DNA from: Bacillota bacterium
Lineage (GTDB): Bacteria > Bacillota > Bacilli > Paenibacillales > NBRC-103111
Direction of reading: 5' to 3'
Assembly: GCA_023386955.1 (NCBI GenBank)
Contig: JAEWIS010000023.1
Location: forward strand, 1 to 64,000
Length of the DNA: 64,000 nucleotides
The translations under genes and the position numbers were made by a program. The notes beneath the pieces are model-generated. The model was not told the origin of the DNA. It saw nothing but the letters and a program-made list of their open reading frames with translations, and did no database searches. Positions 35,281 to 44,259 of this stretch are shown piece after piece (positions within the stretch are counted from its first letter, which is position 1; each line of letters opens with the position of its first letter).

Positions 35281-37089
35281 TCACCTCCATGAGATGGTGT
35301 TGGGCGGGGGGGCGTTTTGGGCAGAAGCCATGAAGGCTGCAGGCAAGCCCGTTCCGTCCTTGTGCTCTTCCTCTTCCACTTCCTGCCGCACGTTATGGAA
35401 TTGCGCTCCCAGCTCATCCATTCTTCTGCGCAGCTCCGTATCGTTGCGGGATTCCAGGGACATCCGCAGGAGCAGGCTTTCCAGGCTGGCGGATTTCTTC
35501 TCGATCCGCTCCAGAATGGCGTCGAGGCCACCGATGACCATCTCGAACATGTTGATCTTTTCGTGCAGAAGGGACAGGATATGCTCTTCAATGGTGCCTT
35601 TGGTGGACATATTGTGGATGATCACGTCCTCGGTCTGGCCCAGCCGGTGCACTCGGCCGATCCGCTGCTCCACCCGCATGGGGTTCCACGGCAAATCGAA
35701 GTTGATCATATGGTGGCAAAATTGCAGGTTAATGCCCTCGCCGCCCGCCTCCGTGGCCACCAGTACTCTGGACCGGGTACGGAAGAGGTCCATCATCCAG
35801 TCCTTTTTGCCCCGGTTCATGCCGCCCCGGTACGGGACTGCCGAGATGCCCCGCTCCTTCAAATAATGGAGGAGGTACTCCTGGGAGGCCCGGTACTCGG
35901 TGAAAATAATCACCTTGTCATTGATTTCTTCGATGAGCTCCAGCGCTTTTTCCGCCTTGGTGTTGGCCTTGATACCCTTGATAAGCTGGACCAGCTCGTT
36001 GATGCGGCCGCGGACGGGGGAGTCCTCGGGCATTTTTTTGAACATATTGAACAAGGTCAGGAACACCGCATCCCGGCTGGAGCAGACCTCCCGCTGGAGC
36101 GTCACGAGAGACAGAATCCCAGAGAGATCCCCTTGGGATTCCTCGTACCGCTGCCGCACAAAGTCGGTGACCCCGTTGTACAGCTCCATTTCCTCCGGGG
36201 AAAGCTCCAGGGTGACATTGCGTACCTTGCGTTTGGTATACGTCACACCGCCGTCGCTGCGCCGGTTGCGGATCATGATTTTGGACAGCTCGTCCTGGAG
36301 GCCACGCTCGTTTTTGGGGGTGCGTTTGCTCAGAATGAAGGAGGACTGGAATTGGCCCTGGCCGCCCAGTTGGCCCGGCTTCAGCACGTTGATCAGGTTG
36401 TACAGCTCCTTCAGATCATTCTGGACAGGCGTGGCAGTAAGGAGCAGGCAGTATTTTTTGCGCAGCTCGCTGACAAATTGGTAGTTGGTTGTTTTTTTGT
36501 TCTTCAGCTTGTGGGCCTCATCGATAATGACCATGTCATAGTCCATGTTCAGGACGATCTCCCGGTGGGGATCCCGCTTGGCCGTATCCATGGAGGCGAC
36601 GATGATGTCGCACTGCTCCCACATGTATTCCTTCTTCTGGGCGGCGGCAGGGATGCCGAATTTGGAGTTCAGCTCCCGCACCCATTGCAGCACCAGGGAG
36701 GCGGGGACCAGGATCAGCGCTTTTTTGACCAGGCCGCGCACGATATATTCCTTCAGAATCAGCCCGGCTTCGATGGTTTTGCCCAAACCGACCTCGTCGG
36801 CCAGAATGGCCCGGCCCCGCATCTCCAGGAGCACCCGGCGTGCCGTCTCCAGCTGATGGGCCATCGGCTCCACCTGGGTCAGATGCTTCAGGCAGAGCAG
36901 CTCGTCGAAGCTTCCCACCAGACGGGACGCCTCCGCCTCGTAGGCCAGCTGGAACAGGGTCCAGTCGTCCCAGGGGCCGTTTTTTTCCTCCCGCTGCCGC
37001 ATCTCGGTAAGCCAGCTGCGGTCGATGTGCATCTCCAGAATGCTGCTTAAGGCCCGGACCGTCTCTTCCGGCGCTGTTGGTTCGCTCAT
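35281..37089 (-). CDS. yqhH: SNF2-type helicase YqhH
   Basis: A superfamily 2 ATPase of 602 residues. Motif I is DEVGLGKTIEAG, motif II IIDEAHKLKN (DEAH), motif III LLLTATPVQN, and motif VI QRIGRVHRLGQ in the C-terminal helicase domain. It belongs to the RapA/HepA-like branch that remodels protein-DNA or RNA polymerase complexes. The role of YqhH is not known. Start ATG after GGAGGTG. It is the first gene of the yqhH-yqhG unit, paired as in Bacillus. Confidence 0.9.
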   Translation of the reverse strand: MSEPTAPEETVRALSSILEMHIDRSWLTEMRQREEKNGPWDDWTLFQLAYEAEASRLVGSFDELLCLKHLTQVEPMAHQLETARRVLLEMRGRAILADEVGLGKTIEAGLILKEYIVRGLVKKALILVPASLVLQWVRELNSKFGIPAAAQKKEYMWEQCDIIVASMDTAKRDPHREIVLNMDYDMVIIDEAHKLKNKKTTNYQFVSELRKKYCLLLTATPVQNDLKELYNLINVLKPGQLGGQGQFQSSFILSKRTPKNERGLQDELSKIMIRNRRSDGGVTYTKRKVRNVTLELSPEEMELYNGVTDFVRQRYEESQGDLSGILSLVTLQREVCSSRDAVFLTLFNMFKKMPEDSPVRGRINELVQLIKGIKANTKAEKALELIEEINDKVIIFTEYRASQEYLLHYLKERGISAVPYRGGMNRGKKDWMMDLFRTRSRVLVATEAGGEGINLQFCHHMINFDLPWNPMRVEQRIGRVHRLGQTEDVIIHNMSTKGTIEEHILSLLHEKINMFEMVIGGLDAILERIEKKSASLESLLLRMSLESRNDTELRRRMDELGAQFHNVRQEVEEEEHKDGTGLPAAFMASAQNAPPPNTISWR

Positions 37090-37439
37090 GCCACACACCT
37101 CCATCGTCAGCATACATCAGGCAGTATCCTATAGTATGAACCAATTGCTGGGTTTTCATAACGTGGAGTGGGGGAAGGAACGGGGAGGGAGCGGAAGCTA
37201 CCGAAATGTCTCAGTTGTGCAGATAATGGAATGGAGCCAAGGTTATGTTTGATAGATAATATGTGCGCGGAGGGAGGTGGAATGAAGATTTCGATATCAT
37301 TGTTGTGGGAGGACGATGCCTTGACTGTGACGAAGCAGACAGAGGCTGCAGCATCTCGGAGAGATGGATGTGGTTGCGGAAGCCTGAGTAGCGTGTGGCG
37401 GTTCTACAACCAGTGGTACTGTATTAAAGTTGGGGAGAA
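37090..37439. other. Gene-free gap
   Basis: Open frames here lack protein-like composition. The right end merges into a decayed transposase. Confidence 0.4.
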
Positions 37440-37683
37440 TACATGGGACTTTGGACAAAAGAACAACTACGGAGACCGAATGGGGTGGAGTCAAGCCTGT
37501 TGTGGTGAAAAAGCACTAGAAAAACGTGACCGGCATCGAGGACCAGATTATCACCTTGAACGCCAAAGGGGTGAGCAACCGCGAATTTTAGAATCATTGC
37601 TGAAACGATGGTATTGAGGTATCGCCTACGCTCATTTCCCAAAGTGATCAACAAGATCGTTTGGTATCGATGGATGTCACCTG
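37440..37683 (+). mobile_element. Decayed IS256-type transposase fragment
   Basis: Conceptual translation gives TGIEDQIITLNAKGVSNRE, then ILESLLKRWY in the next frame, then GIEVSPTLIS, then KVINKI. This is the N-terminal region of IS256-family transposases, broken by at least three frameshifts and a stop. About 80 residues remain. No terminal repeats are visible. It marks old insertion next to AT-rich genes. Confidence 0.6.
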
Positions 37684-37710
37684 CAAAGGAACGCTAGTCT
37701 ATAACCATAA

Positions 37711-38247
37711 CTACTCTACTTGAAGTGAGAAATAGAAAGAAGCATTACCTTGATCCAGTTTCCATTTAACGTCAATCCGATACCTATAAAGACCTTGCTG
37801 TTCAGGAACCTGAAATATGTTCTTCTCTTTTTTTCCATCAGCATATCGCAAAGATAGTGACTTGATTCCAGCAATCGGTGCACCGTGATTGTTAACTTTT
37901 CCAGGCTTAATCTGAATGGTCGCTCCGCCTGGAACTATTACTGCTGGCAAATCCATTGTCAGCACGTCGGAAGCATCCTGTGTATAAGCCCCCCCTCGAT
38001 TAGACCAGCTAACATATCCTACTTTCAAATCAATGAGGCGGTCATTCACGGTAACTTCCGGTGTAGGAGGCCAGCCTTCGTCAATATAAACCTCTTTCAG
38101 CAATGCAAAATACTGCTGCTGTTTATCCATTTTCTGCGTTAGTTCCTTAAGCGATCCATCAGTAAGCTTTCCGATAAAAAAACCTATAGTTAAAAGCAGC
38201 AACGAAATCAAGACAACGAAGCTTCCCCGCACTCCCCTCTTCTTCAT
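37711..38247 (-). CDS. Membrane-anchored protein, paralogue A
   Basis: A protein of 178 residues: short basic N-terminus, one transmembrane helix (VVLISLLLLTIGFFIGKLTDG), a coiled-coil-like stretch, then an extracellular beta-rich domain ending GLYRYRIDVKWKLDQGNASFYFSLQVE. Related in sequence to the next gene upstream, with the shared G-K/R-LTDG and GLYRYRID motifs. The role is unknown; the last domain could be Ig-like. Ribosome site GAAGGAGG. Lower GC content than flanking operons. Confidence 0.75.
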   Translation of the reverse strand: MKKRGVRGSFVVLISLLLLTIGFFIGKLTDGSLKELTQKMDKQQQYFALLKEVYIDEGWPPTPEVTVNDRLIDLKVGYVSWSNRGGAYTQDASDVLTMDLPAVIVPGGATIQIKPGKVNNHGAPIAGIKSLSLRYADGKKEKNIFQVPEQQGLYRYRIDVKWKLDQGNASFYFSLQVE

Positions 38248-38293
38248 CTGTTTCCTCCTTCCTCTTTTTTAGCTTTGTGTTCCGCCAAAATGA

Positions 38294-38845
38294 TTATTGG
38301 ACCTCTAGAGCAAAATAGAAAACGGCTTGACCTTGATCCATCATCCATTCACAATCAATTCGATACCTGTATAATCCTGGAGCTTCCGGCACAGTTATAA
38401 AACTTGAACTCTCTTCTATGTCGGATTCGTCAGCAAGGCCGAAACGTAACGAATGTATTCCCCTTCCGAATACAGGATTATTTATTTCGCCGCGATCTAT
38501 CATTACCTTTGCACCAGCAGTGGCTATCACCGGAACCAGTTTTTTTATTTCTTCCTCCCCGTAAGCATCCCTCTTAGATTTCCGGCCGGATGCAGAGACC
38601 CACTCATACTCACCGAGCACTACCGGAATAGGCTGGGCATTTATTGAAACATCAGGCGCAGGCGGCAAAATGCTGTTAATTCGAACTTCATCACGAATTT
38701 GCACAAATGCTCGTCTTATCTGCAGCGTTCGAATCACTTGGCCAATCGGCCCATCAGTCAGTCGGCCTATCCCGAACCCTACACCAAAAACTGCAATAAA
38801 TATGACCGGCAATAAGAGCTTTTTTCTTCGCTTTATCTTTCCCAA
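38294..38845 (-). CDS. Membrane-anchored protein, paralogue B
   Basis: A protein of 183 residues with the same plan as its neighbour: basic KIKRRKK, one transmembrane helix, GRLTDG, a PPAPDVSIN segment and the ending GLYRYRIDCEWMMDQGQAVFYFALEV. The start is a TTG with perfect AAGGAGG 9 bp upstream; the longer frame to 39031 has no such site. Tandem duplication is likely. Function unknown. Confidence 0.72.
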   Translation of the reverse strand: MGKIKRRKKLLLPVIFIAVFGVGFGIGRLTDGPIGQVIRTLQIRRAFVQIRDEVRINSILPPAPDVSINAQPIPVVLGEYEWVSASGRKSKRDAYGEEEIKKLVPVIATAGAKVMIDRGEINNPVFGRGIHSLRFGLADESDIEESSSFITVPEAPGLYRYRIDCEWMMDQGQAVFYFALEVQ

Positions 38846-39119
38846 ATTATCTAACCTCCTTAAGCCATCAACAAACTGTAAATCATAATAACTTAACCGC
38901 CTAAAATCACAAGATGCGATTGTTACAAGCGATCGTACCTTATCGTGGGAGATATAATTCAGATTTATGTTGAAGTTTCTGCGGAAATTAAAACCGAAAA
39001 TCGGGTTAAGTATCCAAAAATTACAAAACAATTCTTAGCTAGAGTTATATAACATTATTTAAAGAATCGTAATGCAAAAATCATAAGAATTATGACAATT
39101 TATCAACAAATAGCTTGAT

Positions 39120-39539
39120 TTGTTATGTGTCCTTCTTGTTAACTTAAAGGTCTTCACTGTTTCTGATTTTGAAGTAGATGAAGTTTTAAAAGGAAGCTTC
39201 CATTCAGGAGAGAAAATTCAAATCAAACAACTTGGAGGAATGCACAACGGAAAAAATTATGTTATTGATGATGAAGTTTATCTAAAACAAGCAGCAAAGT
39301 ATATTTTATATTTAGCGTATTATGGCGAATCTGAGCCATTAACACTTGTTAATCCAACACAAGGCTACATTGAGTTAGTAAACAAAAAAACCAATGTTAA
39401 TTTAAATAATCGTGTATTTACAAACGGACTAGAAAAAGAGCAACTACTTGCTGAAATTAGAACTAATGTTGCTAAAGCCGGTTCACGACCAAAGATAGAA
39501 GTAAGTTCAAAACGAAGAGCAGAGCTTCTCAATCAGTAA
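39120..39539 (+). pseudogene. 5'-truncated hypothetical protein
   Basis: The frame encodes 139 residues from a TTG without a ribosome site. From about residue 12 it reads like the middle of a known pattern in Bacillales secreted proteins (VSDFEVDEVLKGS, EKIQIKQLGG, KYILYLAYY, NPTQGYIEL), but the signal peptide and first strand are missing. AT-rich. It looks like a gene remnant rather than a working gene, though expression from an unusual start is possible. Confidence 0.45.
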
Positions 39540-39542
39540 TAA

Positions 39543-39701
39543 AACCTACTTTTTCGTTTAGCCCTTACTAACACCTTACTAGTACATAATGTTCCGCTTG
39601 CAGCGGTTAAATTAATTTTTGCGGGGATCGATAAGAACCTCAATCTTCAATGGAATAGCCTAGAGCAAGATAAGCTTATATCAATTATTATTAATTTATA
39701 G
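39543..39701 (+). pseudogene. Possible C-terminal gene fragment
   Basis: A start-less frame of about 52 codons reads ALTNTLLVHNVPLAAVKLIF then NLNLQWNSLEQDKLISIII and stops. Composition is protein-like but too short to identify. It follows another truncated gene in AT-rich DNA. Confidence 0.25.
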
Positions 39702-39734
39702 ATGTGGCAAAAAACTTGGTTGAATTCCCCACAA

Positions 39735-39777
39735 AAAAACAGGGACGAACGGATGATGGCTTTCCGCGTCCCTGTTT
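39735..39777 (-). terminator. Terminator of dat
   Basis: AAACAGGGACG pairs with CGTCCCTGTTT over a loop of about 20 nt. It lies 26 bp past the dat stop, with a TTTTT-type run on the minus strand. Confidence 0.7.
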
Positions 39778-39802
39778 AGTATGCTGATGAAGTGACTGTT
39801 TT

Positions 39803-40636
39803 CTACATAAATAAGGTTTGGTATTCCCGCTGCAGCTGCCGCGTGATCGGGCCGGGCTGTCCTCCTGCAATAGGTGTTTCGTCGATGAGAATGACCGGTG
39901 TCACCTCGGTGGTGGTTCCTGTGATCAACACCTCATCGGCGCTGTACAGCTCCTCCAGGCTAAAGACCGCCTCCTGTACCGGAATACCCACAGTACGGGC
40001 TTGCTCCAGCACAACCTGGCGGGTGATGCCGGGCAGTATAAGGTTATCTGCAGGGTGAGTCCACAGCGTCCCGTCCTTCACCATCATAATGTTGGAGGAG
40101 CTGCATTCCGTCACGGTTCCGCTGCGGTGCAGCACGGCCTCGTCGGCTCCGCGTTCAACGGCCTCCTGCTTGGCCAATACGTTACCCAGCAGGTTCAGGG
40201 TTTTGATGTCGCAGCGCAGCCACCGGATGTCCGGCACGGAGACGATGCGGATGCCGCCGGTAATCTTGTCCCGGTTCCGGGGGAGAGGCTTGCAATAAGC
40301 GGTCAGCACAGGCTGAGTACCCTCCGGCGGAAAGGCATGGCCCCGGGGGGCGGCGCCGCGGGTGATCTGCAGATACAGGATCCCTTCTTCTACCGGGTCC
40401 TCCTCCAGCAGCTTGTACATCAGCCCGGTGATTTCAGGAAGGCCGTAGGGTAGAGGAATCCTGAGCTCGGCAGCACTGCGGGCCAGCCGGACCAGATGGG
40501 CATCCTCCTGAAACAGGCGTCCGTTGTAGATCCGGAAGACCTCATAGATGCCGTCCCCAAAGTAATAGCCCCGGTCATCCGGGTGTATCGTCGCGTCCTG
40601 GTAATCCGTAATGGTGAGATTATGGAGAAATTTCAT
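39803..40636 (-). CDS. dat: D-amino-acid transaminase
   Basis: A fold-type IV PLP enzyme of 277 residues that interconverts D-alanine/2-oxoglutarate and pyruvate/D-glutamate for cell-wall synthesis. The cofactor lysine is Lys145 in DIKTLNLLGN, the same number as in the Bacillus enzyme. GYYFGDGIYEVFR near residue 25 and the glycine-rich ITGTTTEVTPV near 235 complete the site. A branched-chain or D-specific role cannot be fully separated by eye, but the motif pattern favours Dat. ATG start after AAGGAG. Confidence 0.88.
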   Translation of the reverse strand: MKFLHNLTITDYQDATIHPDDRGYYFGDGIYEVFRIYNGRLFQEDAHLVRLARSAAELRIPLPYGLPEITGLMYKLLEEDPVEEGILYLQITRGAAPRGHAFPPEGTQPVLTAYCKPLPRNRDKITGGIRIVSVPDIRWLRCDIKTLNLLGNVLAKQEAVERGADEAVLHRSGTVTECSSSNIMMVKDGTLWTHPADNLILPGITRQVVLEQARTVGIPVQEAVFSLEELYSADEVLITGTTTEVTPVILIDETPIAGGQPGPITRQLQREYQTLFM

Positions 40637-40790
40637 GGCGGACAAGCTCCTTTTTGGCAAAAGTAGGTTTTCCCTATTTTACCCCTATTCGCGCGGAATT
40701 GCACAGGGGGGGCGAATGGGCAGCGCTGAATGTCCCCAATAGCTGTTTATGAAGCCGATCTACTATAGAGGACGGCACTATATTTGGAAA

Positions 40791-40980
40791 TAACGGAACC
40801 GAATTTCCGCTATTCACCTGCAAGGCTACTACCGCCCGAAATAGCGGAAGCGAGTTTCCGTTATCCGGGTCAGAATTCACTCGGAGCCTCTAAGGAAGGC
40901 GAAATAACGGAAATAGCTTTCCGCTAACATGCCGCCATGAGCCCTACCGCAGCAAATAACGGAAACCGTCTTCCGTAAAA
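40791..40980. repeat. Four-unit intergenic repeat element, copy 6
   Basis: Units (TAACGGAA or TAGCGGAA, 5-8 bases, TTCCGCTA or TTCCGTTA) have their CGGAA cores anchored at 40793, 40844, 40907 and 40959, spacing 51, 63 and 52 bp. Sequence type matches the double element at 22.7 kb. It lies between the divergent dat and ribonucleotide reductase genes. Confidence 0.8.
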
Positions 40981-41121
40981 ATTCGTGCAGGGACCCATAT
41001 TGGTACGCAGGGTGAAGAAGCTGCAATCTTTTATTGACCACGAAAAAGTGAGCCAGACCGAGAAAATAAAAGCTTGTTCCCGGCCTGTCGGCACAGAATC
41101 GCCAATTTCGTCTTTATTTTA

Positions 41122-41176
41122 TTAGAATCACTACATATAGTGGTGTATAATGGACTTCTCGCACTATATCTTGAAC
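41122..41176 (+). promoter_or_regulatory. nrdJ promoter with paired NrdR boxes
   Basis: Two NrdR-like boxes: CACTACATATAGTG centred at 41135 and CACTATATCTTGAA centred at 41168, 33 bp apart, three helical turns, the usual arrangement. A TATAAT at 41146-41151 lies between them and a weak -35 (TTAGAA, 41122) overlaps the first box. NrdR would repress when dATP is high. Confidence 0.8.
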
Positions 41177-41249
41177 GTTCTGCCTCTTTATAGAACATAT
41201 TCCAGATGTTTTGTCAAGTCGAAATAAACCTATCCGGGAGGGTGTTCAT

Positions 41250-43910
41250 GTGGAAACCATGCAACTGAAGCAATCGAAATTGGAGGGGCTTAGCGAAAAA
41301 ATATTTTTGGACCGCTATGCGATGAAGGACCCCGACACGAACAATACCAAGGTAGGGGATGCGGTTTTGGTGCTGACCAAGGACGATCCGAAGTTCCCCG
41401 CCAAGGAAGTGGGGACAGTAGTAGCCCGAAACGGCAAACAGGTCACCATTAAGCTGCGCAGCGGGGAAATGGTGGAATCCTCCATCGAAAAGCTGACGTT
41501 GACCAAGGAGCAGAGCCCCGAGGAGCTGTGGGACCGTCTGGCCAAAGCCATGGCTTCTGTAGAAGCCACACCTGAGAAACGCCAGGAATGGACCGAGAAA
41601 TTCCGCTACATACTGGATGACTGGAAGCTGGTGCCCGGCGGACGGATCGCCGCAGGTGCGGATGCCAGCGATGAACTGACCCTGTTCAACTGTTACGTGG
41701 TTCCGTCTCCCCATGACAGCCGTGGCGGCATTATGTCCACCCTGTCCGAAATGACGGAGATTATGTCCCGTGGCGGCGGAGTCGGCATTAACCTGTCCTC
41801 TCTGCGTCCCCGCCGGTCGATTGTTCGTGGCGTAAGCGGCTCCTCGTCAGGTGCAGTATCCTGGGGCGGTTTGTTCAGCTACACTACCGGTCTTATCGAG
41901 CAGGGCGGCAGCCGGCGCGGTGCCCTGATGCTGATGATGAATGACTGGCATCCGGACGTGATGGACTTTATCACCGTCAAACAAACCATGAACCAAATCA
42001 CCAACGCCAACCTCTCCGTGTGCGTTAGCAACGGTTTTATGAAAGCGGTGAAGGAGGATCTGGACTGGGAGCTGGTGTTCCCGGATACCTCCGACAGCGA
42101 ATATGATGCCGTATGGAACGGCGATCTGGATGAATGGAAAGCCAAGGGCAAGGCCGTCAAGGTCTACAAAACCGTCAGAGCCCGTGACATCTGGCATACC
42201 ATTATCGAATCAGCCTGGAAATCCGCCGAACCCGGCGTGGTCTTTATGGAATATTATAACCAGATGTCCAACAGCTGGTATTTCAACCCGATCATCTGCA
42301 CCAACCCCTGCGGCGAGCAAGGTCTGCCGGCTTGGGGCGTATGCAACCTGTCCGCTGTGAATCTGTCCCGTTTCTACGATGCCGAGAAGCATGATGTGGC
42401 ATGGGAGGAGTTGGGCCGGGTGGTGCGCTATTCCGCCCGTTTCCTGGACAATGTTATTGACAAGACTCCTTACCATTTCGAAGAAAATAAGGAGAATCAG
42501 CTGAACGAGCGCCGGGTGGGCATGGGCTCCATGGGTCTGGCCGAGCTGATGATCAAGCTGGAGATCCGTTACGGCAGCCCTGAATCTCTGGAATTCCTGG
42601 ACAAGCTCTACGGTTTTATGGCCAAGGAGTCCTATCTGGCTTCTGCGGAGATTGCGGAGGAGAAGGGCAGCTTCAAGAAGTTCGATGCGGAGAAATATCT
42701 GCAAAGCGGCTTTATGAAAAATATGGTGGAGGCCTTCCCCGAAGTGGGAGCCGCTATCCAGGCCAAGGGAATGCGCAATGTAACCGTGATTACCCAGGCG
42801 CCTACGGGCAGCACCGGAACCATGGTGGGTACCTCCACCGGGATCGAGCCGTATTTCGCCTTTGAATATTTCCGCCAAAGCCGTCTGGGCTTCGACAAGC
42901 AGCTGGTGCCGATCGCACAAGAGTGGAAGGACGCCCATCCCGGGGAGGAGCTGCCGGATTATTTCGTCACCGCGATGAATTTGTCCGCAGAGGACCATAT
43001 CCGGGCACAAGCAGCCATCCAGCGTTGGGTGGACAGCTCCATCTCCAAAACCGCCAACTGCCCTGCCGACTTTACGGTGGAGGAAACCGAACGCTTGTAT
43101 GAGCTGGCCTTCGATTTAGGCTGTAAGGGTGTCACCATCTACCGGGACGGCAGCCGCGACGTGCAGGTATTGTCCACCGAGAAGAAGGAAGACAAGAAGG
43201 AAGCGGAGCCGGTTGCAGAAGAGGTGAAGCCGGAGCAAGCGGAAGTGGAAAATGAGTCTTTTGAAGCGATTGGCTCAGCCCTTGCGGTCAACGTGGACAA
43301 GAAAACCGAGCAGGTTTTCGACAATCAATACAAACGCCGTCCGCAGGTGCTCCGCGGCGCAACCTATAAGGTGAACACTCCCTTCGGGATGGCTTATATC
43401 ACCATCAATGATCTGGACGGTATTCCCAGCGAAATCTTCCTGAACGTAGGCAAAGCAGGCTCCGACGTGTTCGCCATGTCCGAGGCCCTGGGCCGGGTAT
43501 GCTCCCTGTTCCTGCGCTACGGCAATCATGGCAACAAGGAAGCCCTGCTGATCAAACACTTGAAGGGCATCGGTGGTTCCGGCGCCATCGGCTTCGGCGC
43601 CAACAGAGTGGAGTCCATCGCCGACGCCGTTGCCAAGTCGCTGGAAATGCACGTGCAGGCCAACGCTGCCGCCGCCGCTCATAATAGCGCAGTGTATGTC
43701 ACCGCAGCAGCCGAAGCCGCCGCCCACAGCCACGCTCCCGCGGCAGCGGATCATGGCCACGACGCCCACGGCGGCCACGGTCACGGCCACAGCAGCCTGG
43801 ACCTGGGCACCGTCAGCAAGGACATCTGCCCCAGCTGCGGCAGCGCCTCGCTGATCCCGTCGGACGGGTGCAAAACCTGTACCAGCTGCGGGTATAGTAG
43901 GTGTAGTTGA
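41250..43910 (+). CDS. nrdJ: B12-dependent ribonucleotide reductase (class II)
   Basis: Reduces ribonucleotides to deoxyribonucleotides using an adenosylcobalamin radical; 886 residues. Core features: NPCGEQ and CNLSAVNLS in the active-site barrel, and APTGSTGTMVGTSTGIEPYF near residue 520. From about residue 640 a Lys/Glu-rich linker leads to a TSCPD-like domain (KVNTPFGMAYITINDLDG). A His-rich stretch (HGHDAHGGHGHGH) precedes a C-terminal four-cysteine zinc ribbon (CPSCG and CTSCG). The GTG at 41250 has GGGAGG 8 bp upstream; a TTG at 41211 was rejected. It works in or without oxygen. No other reductase is in the window. Confidence 0.92.
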   Translation: METMQLKQSKLEGLSEKIFLDRYAMKDPDTNNTKVGDAVLVLTKDDPKFPAKEVGTVVARNGKQVTIKLRSGEMVESSIEKLTLTKEQSPEELWDRLAKAMASVEATPEKRQEWTEKFRYILDDWKLVPGGRIAAGADASDELTLFNCYVVPSPHDSRGGIMSTLSEMTEIMSRGGGVGINLSSLRPRRSIVRGVSGSSSGAVSWGGLFSYTTGLIEQGGSRRGALMLMMNDWHPDVMDFITVKQTMNQITNANLSVCVSNGFMKAVKEDLDWELVFPDTSDSEYDAVWNGDLDEWKAKGKAVKVYKTVRARDIWHTIIESAWKSAEPGVVFMEYYNQMSNSWYFNPIICTNPCGEQGLPAWGVCNLSAVNLSRFYDAEKHDVAWEELGRVVRYSARFLDNVIDKTPYHFEENKENQLNERRVGMGSMGLAELMIKLEIRYGSPESLEFLDKLYGFMAKESYLASAEIAEEKGSFKKFDAEKYLQSGFMKNMVEAFPEVGAAIQAKGMRNVTVITQAPTGSTGTMVGTSTGIEPYFAFEYFRQSRLGFDKQLVPIAQEWKDAHPGEELPDYFVTAMNLSAEDHIRAQAAIQRWVDSSISKTANCPADFTVEETERLYELAFDLGCKGVTIYRDGSRDVQVLSTEKKEDKKEAEPVAEEVKPEQAEVENESFEAIGSALAVNVDKKTEQVFDNQYKRRPQVLRGATYKVNTPFGMAYITINDLDGIPSEIFLNVGKAGSDVFAMSEALGRVCSLFLRYGNHGNKEALLIKHLKGIGGSGAIGFGANRVESIADAVAKSLEMHVQANAAAAAHNSAVYVTAAAEAAAHSHAPAAADHGHDAHGGHGHGHSSLDLGTVSKDICPSCGSASLIPSDGCKTCTSCGYSRCS

Positions 43911-43977
43911 GGCATTGCAGTAAAATTTTAAGGTCTGGCAAAAAAAGGGCTAAATAAATATCATAAGACCAGCAAAG

Positions 43978-44012
43978 AAAAGCCGTCCTAAGGTTAAGGG
44001 ACGGCTTTTCTT
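43978..44012 (+). terminator. nrdJ terminator
   Basis: AAAAGCCGTCC pairs with GGACGGCTTTT, followed by CTT. It lies about 65 bp past the stop. Confidence 0.8.
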
Positions 44013-44203
44013 GGTATTTAGTGGAAATATGTATTGCAATGAAAACCCTAGACTAGATGAGGGGAAAGCTAAGCCCCATTACCTAATCTGATATTTCCTG
44101 TTCCCTCGATGAGCTCCTGCCTGCTCTGAAGCAACTAACACATTACTGGAAAAAAATATAAATTTTTAATTTTTACGAAAATTTGTGTCAATCTTAACGG
44201 GAT

Positions 44204-44224
44204 GATAAAAGAATTTCTTTTATC
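44204..44224 (+). promoter_or_regulatory. Operator-like palindrome
   Basis: GATAAAAGAA and TTCTTTTATC are perfect 10-bp arms around one base, 35 bp before the next gene. The position fits an operator near its promoter. No other feature is seen between 44013 and 44203. Confidence 0.45.
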
Positions 44225-44259
44225 TCATCTGAAACTATTTTTATGAAGAGGAGTTATTT

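Noticed and set aside
34245..35591. Longer 448-residue YqhG
   Set aside because: The extra N-terminus is in the wrong frame of the helicase gene; the ATG at 35273 has a good ribosome site and matches the family start.
35317..37050. 577-codon plus-strand gene opposite yqhH
   Set aside because: Antisense shadow of a helicase with all SNF2 motifs.
37168..37617. 149-codon gene
   Set aside because: The frame crosses a decayed transposase in the wrong phase.
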